Assembly (NCBI GenBank): GCA_015956445.1
Contig: WIUZ02000026.1
Coordinates: 186,001 to 250,000 of the forward strand
Length of the DNA stretch: 64,000 nt
Reading direction: 5' to 3'
Source: Thelephora terrestris
Taxonomy: Eukaryota > Basidiomycota > Agaricomycetes > Thelephorales > Thelephoraceae
Under the pieces are notes generated by a model. It ran no database searches. It was given only the letters and a program-made list of their open reading frames with translations, and had not been told where the DNA came from. Below, in pieces: positions 48,501 through 57,687 of this stretch (positions are counted from its first letter, which is position 1; every line of letters starts with the position of its first letter). Position numbers and translations under genes: made by a program.

Positions 48501-51500
48501 TCGGCGATCATAGACCGGACCCAGAGCTCATCGTCCCAGGTCAACCCCATCAAGTGAGGGATTGTCTCCCTGAGACGTTCGGCGTCCACCTTCTGCACGA
48601 CCTCCAAGATCTATTGGAACAAAGTTAGAATTAACATCAAAGGTTATTTCTAACTCCACCCCACCTGTTCATCGGTGGTGTAGGGAACCCCAGCCTCATT
48701 GGCATAGGTCTTTCGGGCGGCGGCACGACGGTCGATACGGGAGATGGTGGAGATACCGTTGGCGACTTTGTAGGTATGGTTGTTGGGGAAAGACATGTTT
48801 TGGTAAGATGATGGGGAAGTTGCTGGTGTTGCTGATCAAGGATGGCTCCAAGAAGACGTCCTTCTTATAGCCTAGATCGGTGATCCTTCACGTGACCTAC
48901 CTCGACGAACCTCATTGGTCCGGGTCACATCAACTTCCGCCCCTGTACCATCATCGTTGGCTTACTACATCAAGCTGACACCTCGGCCCGCGGGACGGCC
49001 TTGGAAGAACTTCGTTCCGGAACGCCTAGAACGCGCGCGCACTAAAAATAGGTCTCAAGACCCTGATGACCCCTTTATGACATCACGTACCCCTTTTCAC
49101 TGGGGGCAGACCCCTACTTATCCAGCAGGCAAATTGAGGGTTTTTTGAGAGTTTTTCAACAATTTACTCAGATTTTACCCAGTGGGTTAATTGTGAACAA
49201 ATTCAAAACTTACCCACCACTTTGCCCACACTTTGATCGGTGGGTAAGTTTTGAAATTGTTCTCAACAAGCTCATCAGTTTGCCCATGAGGTACTTCTTT
49301 GACAAAACTCTAAGAGTTCTTTCACAAATTGCACAAAATGTGTCCACCACATTATCTGAGCCACTCATCCAGAGTTCTTTCACAAATTACCCAGAAATTT
49401 GCCCACAACATGTTCAATCATGTGCACAGTGGGATTGTTGAGAGTTTGTCAAGAAACTGAGCATATCAAGAGTTTGTTGTGATTACATCAAAGAAAACCT
49501 GGTGAATATGTTACTGAGTATGTTGTGAGCAAGTTTTGAAAGAACTCTTGATGAGTGGCTCAGAGCATGTGGTGGGCACATTTGGTGCAATTTGTGAAAG
49601 AACCCTTGGGGTTTGTCAAAGAAGTACCTCATGGGCTAACTGATGGGCTTGCTCAGAACAAATTCAAAACTTACCCACCGATCAAAGTGTGGGCAAAGTG
49701 GTGGGTAAGTTTTGAATTTGTTCACAATTAACCCACTGGGTAAAATCTGAGTAAATTGTTGAAAAACTCTCAAAAAACCCTCAATTTGCCTGCCGGATAA
49801 GTAGGGGTCTGCCCCCAGTGTTTATGACCCCTCATGACTTTACAATTACGATCAACCCTGGACCCTGATCACACACGTGGACAGTCACATCACAGTCTCC
49901 TAACCGGAGGAAGGACTCGCCGCTATTCGGAAACATCGCCTTAGGATCCTTCTGGTTAGCCCAGCGCATGTGGAGTAGCCGTTAGCGTGAAACGCCGGCG
50001 AATCTGTAATCCCTCATGTCCCATGAGTCTAGGCCTGCGCTCCTCATGTTCGGACGCACGTTGAGGTTGCCACTAGTCCGTGATGCTGTTACCGCCTACA
50101 GACAACAAGGGATGCTGTATGGTCTCTATCTTTGGCCTCTCCAAAGGAAGCATCCAAGAAGATTCTCACCTAGCCCTTGGGTGTGATCCCCAGGTACGAA
50201 CTTTCATGACCTCATGCCCCTCTTGCTCTTAGGACTAGTGTTATCTTTACCCCTATGTTTCATGCGGACATTCGTTATCTTTTATGCAATCCTTCACACG
50301 CTAGTAAGGCCCTTTGTCCTTTGTTCTCCCACGCGTCATTCTTGTTCGCTTCCCTTACTTAGCGTTCTCACACTCCTTATCTCCCTTTGTTCAGACTTGA
50401 TAAGGGTATATTAGGGTATTGACGTCATGGCCACTCCTTTAGTATAAGTAGCAACTATGGCTGTATCGTAATACCTTAGTTTTGTTACCTCAGGAAATCC
50501 TCTGCCCTTCTCAGCCCAGTTGCAGTTAAGGACAAGTCAGAGTTTCTTGTTTGATCCAAGACACCCCATCTGCTCTCCCTCCCGCTCTGCGCGTCGACTG
50601 CGCCTCGTAACTATAGAACCTCAGCGTTCATATTAGAACACCTCGAGCGTCCAGTCGATCACCTGGTGGAGTCATCAATCCTGTTGTGGAGATAAACCCT
50701 TGTATGTTAAACCGAACGAAGTACGGTTTAGGTTGGGTTTCTCCTTAGGATTTCGACCTGACTTGTAGTGACCTCGGACAACCTACCGGAAGAATAGAGA
50801 CGTGATCGTTCTCTCACAAGCTAGTTGGACTAGTGAGTACTCTGCGGAGTCGGCTCAGTGCACTGGTAGTTGTTGGGGTGGAGTGGCCCTGACAGAGATC
50901 CGCGGGATTGTCATCTCCGGGAATGAAATACACTACCACGCGTCCATCATTGATGACTTCGCGAATATAATGGTAGCGGATATCGATGTGCTTCGACCTC
51001 TTTTCAGTAACCGGATTTGAGGCGATAAAGATCGAGCCTTGGTTATCTCCGCAGATTGGGATGGCTTTAAGGTCATAGCCGAGCTCCCCCAGAAGGGTAT
51101 GCATCCAGACCACTTGGCGGCTACAATCGGAGAGCGCCATGTATTCAGCCTCAGTGGACGACAGTGCGATAGTTTTTTGCGCTCTTGAGGTCCATGAGAT
51201 GAGCCCTTTTGCCATCCGGACAAAGTATCCACTTTGGGACCGTCTCTGAGTGGGATCTGAAGCCCAGTCTGAGTCGGTACAGGCTGAGATACCTTCCCGT
51301 GAGTCTCCGTCGTATGTTAATCGGTATTTTGAAGTCCCGATTAAGTAGCGGCAGATATACAGCGCTTTTTCGACGTGCTCTTTCGACGGGTTTGCAGCAT
51401 ATTGCGCAAGTTTAGTAACCGCGAAGGCGATATCTGGTCGGGTACCCAGCGTGGGGTGTAGTAAGGAACCAATTATGGTTTGGAACCTGCTTCGTCTTTC

Positions 51501-54500
51501 CGGGCATGCTACCTCTGTCGACGGAGTCGGTACATACCCGGCCGGGAGAGGGGTTGCTGCAACCTTTGCATTTTGCATTCCACATCGCTCAAGGACCGTT
51601 TGGAGGTAAGTGCATTGATCTATAGAGATCTTGCTGCCATGTCTGGTGATCCTCATACGTAGGAAATCGGTTAAGTCCCCTAAATCCCTGGTTTCCCATA
51701 TCTTCATAAACTCCCCCTTGAGCCGCTCCGTAAGCGCTGTGTGGGGGCCAGTAAAGATGGCATCGTCTACGTATATTAACGCAATTACGAATCTTCCATC
51801 TTTATCCTGGTAAATGAAGATCCCGGCATCTGAGCTCAAGGACTTGAATCCAAGCTTTTCCATAGACTGTTTCAGGGCTCGCCACCATGCGAGCCCGGCT
51901 TGTTTCAGTCCGTAGAGGGCACGCTTTAAGCGGAGAACATGAGTCTCCTTTCCTGGAGCTACGAATCCCTCTGGTTGTTCCATGTAGATTTCCTTGTCAA
52001 GTTCGCTGTATAGGTACGCATTTCGAACATCAAGCCCTTTAAGGGCCCATCCTCCGAGGGCGGCCATTGCGAATATTAGGCGCACTGTCTCGAATCGGAC
52101 GACGGGGGAGAACACGGCATCGTAGTCCATTCCCTCAACCTGTGAGAAGCCTTTCGCTACTAGGCGGGCTTTCTTGCGACCATCTGGTTTCTGGTCGAAT
52201 ACCCAGCGGTTTTTAATAACCTTGCGGCCTCAGGGTCGCTCTACCAGGTCGTATACATTACGCTTGCGAAGAGCTTCCAACTCTTCATTGCAAGCTGTCC
52301 TCCATTCCTTGAGTTCAGCCTGTGGTAGTGTGGCGATGTCTCGGTATTTCCATTCTTTTGGAGTTTTTTCGCCAGCGGTTGGTGAGACAGCTTTTGAAAT
52401 TAAGAGGTTTTGGAGTTCTACTCCCCCTTCCCGGCATAGCCTAGCCAGAAGTGCGTCTGTGTCTTCCTCAGGGGTGGTGAACCCTGATGGCTCAATGGAT
52501 TGCTCCACCTCGTCTTCAGACTCTGACGCTTCTTCTATTTCTTCCTCAGCGGAGGATTCTCTCTCTGGAAGGGGCTGAGAGCTAGGTCCGGGAACTGGTA
52601 TTGCTCCTGAACTTCGCCCACGCCTAGGTGCTACGGAGAAATCTCCAACAACCTTCTTCCAATCCTTCATACGCCGAGTAGACTTTATTATTTCTACCGG
52701 ATGTTTACTGCTGTAAACATTGCCGGGCTTGGCCGGTACTTTCCGCTCGCGCCCAGACTTCCGTTGTTTGATGGGTGACGGAGGCATGATTGGAGCGGGT
52801 GGTGCATCCTCAGGGTCAGAATCGGAGCTAGAGCTGGGGGTAGGTGATCTTGGCGGCTCCGGAGTGGGCGCTCTAGGTTGCACTGGTGTTTGTGACCGTG
52901 GTTCGGGCTCAATAGCACGTTCCTTGCCTTTTGAGGAAGGTTTGGGGGTAGGTTTAGGACGCGCTGAGGGTGCTGCGTCATCTCCCTCTTGTCCTCCTGG
53001 AAGGGGACACTGGCAGTCACCGTCCTTGTGACAGTGATGACTGGGTAGGGGTGGCGCAGTAGATTGCAGCCGTGTGTTGCGCCGTGTACTGGCAGTTGGG
53101 CACTTAGGGAAATGCAACTCATCGAAGGTGGCCTGAGCAGCGGAGAAGATAATATTGTTAGGTCCGCGCATAAAGATCCATCCCTTTCCTCCTGGGTGAG
53201 TACCCAGGTAGGTCATTAATTCTGATCGGGGCGCGAGTTTATTTAACCGTACTTCTTCCAGGATGAAGACGTAGGCTCCGCAGCCAAGAACCCGAAGATG
53301 ATCAACCGAAGGCTTACTTCCATTCAGTAGTTGAAATGGAGTCTGCCAATTCAGGCGACGATTTGGCGTTCGGTTGTAAACGTGAGTTGCGTGGTCAAGG
53401 GCGAATTCCCACCAAGACTGAGGGAGGCAAGCCTGCAATCTCATGGATTCTGCCTTATCCATCAATGTTCGAATGATCCTTTCCGCGCGGCCATTTTGTT
53501 GGTGTGCATGCGGGATAGATTGGAGGATCTCGATCCCCTTTTCCTTGAGCATTGTCGTAAATGTTAGGGACGTGTATTCCCCCCCGGCATCGGACATCCA
53601 TCGGCGTACTCTTTTCTGGTATTTGGTCTCAACCATAGCCAGGAAGTGCCTGGTAGCCACGAGTGCAGCGTCTTTAGTGCGCAAATTCATGGTCCAGGCA
53701 TGTGAGGTATAGTCGTCATAGAAGACGATTGAGTACTTGTACTTGCGATAGGATTCAATGGGGAAGGTTTTTAGATCCGAGTGGATCAGCTCGAAAGGGG
53801 CAGCTGCTCTGGTGCTGGATGGGGGAAAGGTTTTATTTGTCATCTTTCCTTGCGCGCATCCAGTGCAGAGGTGCTCTCTTGGGATTTCAACGTGAGGAAA
53901 GTCCTTGATATGTTTCCCGGCCTTTTGAATCACTTCTTTGGAGGGGTGAGCCAGTCGGCGGTGCATGATTTCGAAATCTGCACTGTATATGGTTTCAATT
54001 CTTGCAGCAGTAAGTTGTGCTCCGAGGAGAGTTCTGATGATGTAAATACTATCATCCTCGGTTCGAGGGTGGAAGGTGAGAAACTCAGTTTCTTCTTCGT
54101 AGAGTGAGATTTCGCGAGCACTCCCCCTCGAGAAGAGTCCGCTTTTAAGGAACTGGCCAAGGGATAATAGCCTATGGGATATCTCAGGAACAAAGTAGAC
54201 AGGGTTTAGTCTGACAGCCTTCTCGTCTATGTAGAGGATTACTGTTCCTTTACCGATGATTGTTGTGAAAGTAGTCGCAGTCCTTAGAGGAATGGGTTCG
54301 ATTTCCTCGTATTCAACAAAATCATTCATATCGAAGGTAAAGTGCCGGGATGCTCCAGAGTCGAGCATCCACACAGCCTCAGTTTCACTCAGGGCGGACA
54401 AGGTCAAACAAGTGTATTCGGAAGCTACTACTGAAGACCTAGACTTATCTTCAGTTGCTGTGGAGTCGTTAGCATTGTTACTCAACACTTGAATACTTGT

Positions 54501-57073
54501 TTCATACCTTCCGCCAGACGGACCGGCAACCGACACGGGGGATCCGACAACCATCTCATCGCCCGACCATCCCAGACTCACCTCGTCCTCGCTTGGCGGA
54601 GTACGCGCCTTCTTGCGGGGTCGAGGGTCGACCGTCTGTTCGCAGGAGCGTTCCAGCCGTTTGAGAGTCTCAATCGTGGGCGTGACGCCTAGTCGTGCTG
54701 AGAGATCTCTTGCCTTCTGAACGGAGGGGTAGAAGGAAGGGGTCCCTGCACCTTCACGATGGACCGGGAGGGAGCGTAGGGGAAAGGCTGCCATGGAGGC
54801 GAAGCTGTAGTCGGTGACCGACATTCCGGAGCCGGATGCAACCGGAGGTTGAGGGGAGAAAGGAGGTACGGGAGCGGGTACGGGGGGTTCCTCTGCCTGC
54901 TGTACCTGTTGTTGGAACCTTCCTCGGCCTCCTCTGGCTCCTCGACGGTTGCGTCCACGTCCACCTTGGCCCTGGGGTTGATCCCCACTGTACTGCTGCT
55001 GCTGCTGGAAATTGGGATTCCCAGGGGTGCGTTGTACATTGGACAGCCTATTTGCCTGCTGTCTGCCCTTGCCACTGGACGTTTGTTCCCATGCGAGGAT
55101 GATGGTCCGCCGTAGACCGTCCACATCGAGTTTGCTCATATCCTCCGTTTGGCACACCGCCTGAGGGATGTTGTTGTAAGACGGGGGGAGTTTTGACATG
55201 AGCATCATCGTTTTGATGAAGGGAGGGACAATGGTGTCCTTTCCACTGCTTTCAAGGCGACTGATGTGGGATAGGAATTTGTCTACAGCGGCTGTAGGGT
55301 CCTGACCCTCGAGGATCCTGACCTCCATTGCATGTTTGAACTCCAGGTAGATACCGATGATGCCTGGCTTGCCATAATCCTTCTCGATTTCCTTGAGAAG
55401 TTTGGCAGCGTTGACTTCTGCTCGGTACTTGTATTGGATGTCGGGGGCAAGGCGTAGGAGGATGTTGCCAAGGGCCTTGTCGTTTGCTTCGGCCCATGTG
55501 TCTACTTCGTCCTGGTTATCGGCACCTTCCTGCGCCGGAGTCAATAGGTTGTTCTCGGCGTCATAGGTAGCTTCGATCTTTGGCCATACCTCAAGGGTAG
55601 GTTCCTTCTTTTGGATCGTCCTCCATTGTCCCTGCGACATCAAGTAAGAGCGCATAGGTCCGGCCCATTGTTGGTAGTTGGGGCCGGCGAGAACGGGGAC
55701 GAGGGAGGTAAGTTGAGAAGACATTTGTTTTTGGGAGGTGGAAGTCCCACAACCAATAACAAGTTTCATCAGTTATCGTACACTTTTCTTTTTATGCCAG
55801 AAGCAAGTGAAAGGGGAAGAAGCAGTCTTTCCTCTCAGGGATTACTTTGGTGAGAAGCTTTTATCGCATATTGCCTCATTCCACACCGTCGGCAGATGTT
55901 AATCGACTACCCTCCCCTATGGGGTCTACGAATGTGTGTTGTGCTCAGCTTTGGCAAGTCACTGTTTCATCCCCTCTTGGGGTTTTGACTTTTTTGTTCT
56001 GAGTCCCCTTCCTACGCAGTGGATAGGCGAAGGTTTATTGACATGTCTAAAAGAAGTACTGCTTAGGGACGCGACGTATGACTCGTCGTGGTCCGCCCTC
56101 TTGGGCGCGCTTTGTCATCTCCTCTAGTACGTATCTGATACGCATTCTGAGGTTATCCCCTTTCCCTAGGTCCAGCGCTCTAAGCTCCTTTGGAGGTGGC
56201 GTTTGGTCGATGAGGGTAGGTTTGTTTTCCATGTCGTTTTGACGAGGGGTAAGCCTACAAATCAAAAGGAACATGGTGAATGATAGCGCTTTCTAAGCAG
56301 GTAGACAGTCAAGCCTGGATAGCGCAGTGGCAGCCATCAAGGCGCACTAAGGTAAGATTAGAGCCTGTTCACAGCGCAGCCATAGAGGCGCAGCTTGGAA
56401 CACAGGGCATAGCCCGGGCTCATAACCTGTTGAGCAGGTAGGGTATAATGCTATACTACTACATGGATACTCTAATCCTTACCTGAAGGGGAGATGCTTA
56501 TAGGTGCTAGTGGGGGAGAGAGAGAGAGAAGCGATTGATTGATCTATCTACACATGAGGGGTATATATATCTATCTACTCTATTAGCGTCACAACTGTAT
56601 AGCGTGACTGATGCAGGGTCCGTGCGGCGGCTTAAGGCACGCGCGCGTCATACCGATCGATCGGGTCACTGATGTGACATCGTCCCTTCGGGTCGCCTAT
56701 TCAGCGCTCTCCGGCATCGGCTCTCGCTTATAGCGGTGGAGCCGGTTGACCCGTTGCCGGGCACAGACCTCCGGTTCAACAGTTCTTCGCACACACTCAA
56801 CTACGTACTAGGACCGAACTTCGTTGAGGGCAGCTCTGTGAGAGTTAAAAAGAGACTCACTGCTTCTTCATTTTGCGAGAGAAAACGATGCCTCCCAGTC
56901 CTCCTCCCTGCCTGCTCAGGTTCAACGGATCCAGTGGTTTCCCAACATTTTCTGATGCGGTAAATTTGACGGCGGCTTACGCCTGTCAGGCTCTCAATTT
57001 CGGAGACAGAGTGAAGGTCGCCCAAGGCCAGGATGGTGCGCTTAAGATCAGCGGATATTTTCTTGCCTCTCAT
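45525..57073 (-). CDS. Tc1/mariner (DDE_3-type) transposase, split by an insertion
   Basis: The N-terminal helix-turn-helix lies right of the copia: MRGKKISADLKRTILALGD, VSEIESLTGVSRRQIYRI. The remainder lies left of it: YLKDLSSQIAINLGVTVSRK with VWETLRRNGLTLKK; RAEYVLRMSGRYTIDQLVFA with DETSF (first Asp); VVVMDNCRIHKS (second Asp); and LPPYSPDYNPIELAFSAIK (Glu). At least three short GT-AG introns are needed: after GLTLKK, after the KVLLCRGKR block, and before MRCEFLPPYS. The exon border just before the copia insertion could not be settled. Apart from the insertion, the left part reads as if it were functional until recently. Confidence 0.75.
46417..46770 (-). repeat. 3' LTR of the copia element
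   Basis: 354-bp direct repeat of 56428-56781, ends TGTTGAGC...TTCAACA. It includes a GA-rich run, a TATATATATC stretch and a GC-rich half with CGATCGATCG. It is the 3' LTR because the coding strand is minus. Confidence 0.93.
47241..48796 (-). CDS. Coiled-coil protein of element X (unknown family)
   Basis: About four exons: MSFPNNHTYKVANGISTISR and onward to YTTDEQ; then ILEVVQKVDAERLRETIPHL through a helical block (WVRSMIAEKVIFQMRGRFGE); a coiled coil VERLERKVKEAKADVLRLSA through VRDNNIKGALARRDEKV; then TEQLEDVVAVLTAQVASLQD, CNCKEG, an acidic Pro-rich region (ENLVPVPTPAPAS, EDEVMEVDRAEDV) and a basic Arg-rich C-terminus (KGQRCKRSRRRLAHRM) ending at 47241. Intron 2 has two possible donors. 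It has no domain known to me. Its architecture (N-terminal helical block, coiled coil, Cys cluster, acidic DEV-E block, basic or polar tail) parallels the Y protein. Confidence 0.65.
49098..49820. mobile_element. CACTG-ended hairpin MITE with long inverted repeats
   Basis: 723 bp, ends CACTGGGGGCAGACCCC...GGGGTCTGCCCCCAGTG. The two arms (about 49098-49382 and 49536-49820) are inverted repeats of about 285 bp, with only scattered differences, around a ~150 bp loop. TSD TTT at 49095-49097 and 49821-49823. CACTR ends and a 3-bp duplication point to the CACTA (CMC/EnSpm) group. It has no coding capacity. It is absent from the otherwise matching position in the truncated X copy at about 58750, which confirms an insertion into X. 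Confidence 0.85.
50895..52130 (-). CDS. Copia reverse transcriptase/RNase H coding part (fossil)
   Basis: Reverse transcriptase blocks FSPVVRFETVRLIFAMAALG, DVRNAYLYSELDKEIYM and the catalytic YVDDAIF; RNase H blocks TDSDWASDPTQRRSQSGYF and SSTEAEYMALSDCSRQ. Element X is inserted at the far end, so the open frame runs on into X sequence beyond 50895. The few codons beyond that point belong to X, not to the copia protein. Confidence 0.92.
52230..55769 (-). CDS. Copia gag-protease-integrase coding part (fossil)
   Basis: An open stretch of 1,179 codons. In order: a Gag domain (SQLTSLVPVLAGPNYQQWAG and a glutamine-rich tail), the aspartic protease motif DSGASRHF at about residue 470, a gag-pre-integrase HLC-type zinc region (MHRRLAHPSKEVIQKAG, LCTGCAQGKM), then the integrase core (HSDLKTFPIESYRK, SDAGGEYTS, QQNGRAERIIRTL) and a Pro/Ser-rich linker before the reverse transcriptase. 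Part of the fossil copia element. Confidence 0.92.
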   Translation of the reverse strand: MKLVIGCGTSTSQKQMSSQLTSLVPVLAGPNYQQWAGPMRSYLMSQGQWRTIQKKEPTLEVWPKIEATYDAENNLLTPAQEGADNQDEVDTWAEANDKALGNILLRLAPDIQYKYRAEVNAAKLLKEIEKDYGKPGIIGIYLEFKHAMEVRILEGQDPTAAVDKFLSHISRLESSGKDTIVPPFIKTMMLMSKLPPSYNNIPQAVCQTEDMSKLDVDGLRRTIILAWEQTSSGKGRQQANRLSNVQRTPGNPNFQQQQQYSGDQPQGQGGRGRNRRGARGGRGRFQQQVQQAEEPPVPAPVPPFSPQPPVASGSGMSVTDYSFASMAAFPLRSLPVHREGAGTPSFYPSVQKARDLSARLGVTPTIETLKRLERSCEQTVDPRPRKKARTPPSEDEVSLGWSGDEMVVGSPVSVAGPSGGRYETSIQVLSNNANDSTATEDKSRSSVVASEYTCLTLSALSETEAVWMLDSGASRHFTFDMNDFVEYEEIEPIPLRTATTFTTIIGKGTVILYIDEKAVRLNPVYFVPEISHRLLSLGQFLKSGLFSRGSAREISLYEEETEFLTFHPRTEDDSIYIIRTLLGAQLTAARIETIYSADFEIMHRRLAHPSKEVIQKAGKHIKDFPHVEIPREHLCTGCAQGKMTNKTFPPSSTRAAAPFELIHSDLKTFPIESYRKYKYSIVFYDDYTSHAWTMNLRTKDAALVATRHFLAMVETKYQKRVRRWMSDAGGEYTSLTFTTMLKEKGIEILQSIPHAHQQNGRAERIIRTLMDKAESMRLQACLPQSWWEFALDHATHVYNRTPNRRLNWQTPFQLLNGSKPSVDHLRVLGCGAYVFILEEVRLNKLAPRSELMTYLGTHPGGKGWIFMRGPNNIIFSAAQATFDELHFPKCPTASTRRNTRLQSTAPPLPSHHCHKDGDCQCPLPGGQEGDDAAPSARPKPTPKPSSKGKERAIEPEPRSQTPVQPRAPTPEPPRSPTPSSSSDSDPEDAPPAPIMPPSPIKQRKSGRERKVPAKPGNVYSSKHPVEIIKSTRRMKDWKKVVGDFSVAPRRGRSSGAIPVPGPSSQPLPERESSAEEEIEEASESEDEVEQSIEPSGFTTPEEDTDALLARLCREGGVELQNLLISKAVSPTAGEKTPKEWKYRDIATLPQAELKEWRTACNEELEALRKRNVYDLVERP
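56405..56427 (-). other. Putative primer-binding site of the copia element (initiator tRNA-Met anticodon region)
   Basis: Directly inside the 5' LTR the plus strand reads GGGCTCATAACC, which is the anticodon arm sequence of eukaryotic initiator tRNA-Met. The element strand is therefore complementary to an internal, not 3'-terminal, part of that tRNA, as known for Drosophila copia, which primes from a cleaved half-tRNA. The match is recalled from memory, not searched. Confidence 0.6.
56428..56781 (-). repeat. 5' LTR of the copia element
   Basis: Direct repeat of 46417-46770, with about one difference by eye. It is the 5' LTR because the coding strand is minus. The TSD GTTCT follows at 56782-56786. 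Confidence 0.93.
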
Positions 57074-57687
57074 GGCGCAATCTTGTCTGATGAAGTCTCT
57101 GGGATCCCAAACTGGTACTGTCGCTTATACTGTTGGTGGGAAATATTTCCATTGAGAAGTGGGCCAGTGATATTGTCTTGCTGTTGAAGAAGAAGGGGAA
57201 GTAAGTCGTCACTGTCTGAAGTCGTCTATTTTTCACGACGCGGCACTTCCCACGCATGCCAACTATTTCGAAACTCGCAGTATATGAGAGAACACAAACC
57301 TCAGTGAGCGAGGGGAATAAGAGCAACACTGAGGGTGAAGGACGGACGAGCCGCAAGGTTATCTACCGAGCGGAAACGGAACGTCTCAAAAAGGTGATGC
57401 GGACTAGTACGAAATAGTACGGACACATGATCTGATATGTCGGAAGTAACATATGTGAGAAGCGGTTAAGTGAAACAAACGATGAGTCTTCGAGAAGGCA
57501 AAATAAACTTGAAATATTATGACACCATGTGTGTTTGAAGTTCACCTATTTTTCCAACCATGAGCCCAGGACCCTTTCCCACGTACTTGAGACCTTCGGG
57601 TCAATGATTTCCCTGGCGATTGACGACGCCAGCCCCCCACCACCTGAAGAGCTAGCAGTTCCTCTGTCGCTCGGTCAATTCGGGAAT

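Larger units (their letters stand above)
46921..50894 (-). mobile_element. Element X: TGTCAGG...CCTGACA, 5-bp TSD, no LTR pair, one spliced gene
   Basis: On the minus strand X begins TGTCAGGGCCACTC at 50894 and ends GTTCCTGACA at 46921. It is flanked by GAGAT (46916-46920 and 50895-50899), inside the copia RNase H region. The length is 3,974 bp, or about 3.25 kb without the MITE it contains. Ends are a 7-bp perfect inverted repeat (TGTCAGG). The order on the minus strand is a ~1.4 kb non-coding leader, the gene 48796-47241, and a ~320 bp tail. No end-to-end LTR is seen. A truncated relative in the other orientation is at 57688-59105. Confidence 0.8.
46417..56781 (-). mobile_element. Ty1/copia LTR retrotransposon carrying a nested element X
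   Basis: A fossil LTR element on the minus strand. The left LTR is 46417-46770 and the right LTR 56428-56781, 354 bp each, starting TGTTGAGC and ending TTCAACA. A 5-bp duplication, GTTCT, lies at 46412-46416 and 56782-56786. I see about one difference between the LTRs, so the insertion is young. A purine-rich tract adjoins the left (3') LTR internally. The coding region is nearly whole, with about one break apart from the nested insertion. Order of parts: gag, protease, integrase, reverse transcriptase, RNase H, which is the copia order. Confidence 0.93.
45495..57430 (-). mobile_element. Tc1/mariner-like DNA transposon, interrupted by the copia element
   Basis: The transposase gene lies on the minus strand with its N-terminus at 57073 and its stop at 45525. 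The copia element (46417-56781) is inserted in it. Possible terminal inverted repeats are CATGTACCCGTATTTT from 45497 and CATGTGTCCGTACTATTT on the opposite strand ending near 57425. They match only in part, and I do not see a clean TA duplication at both ends, so the outer limits are provisional. Confidence 0.6.
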
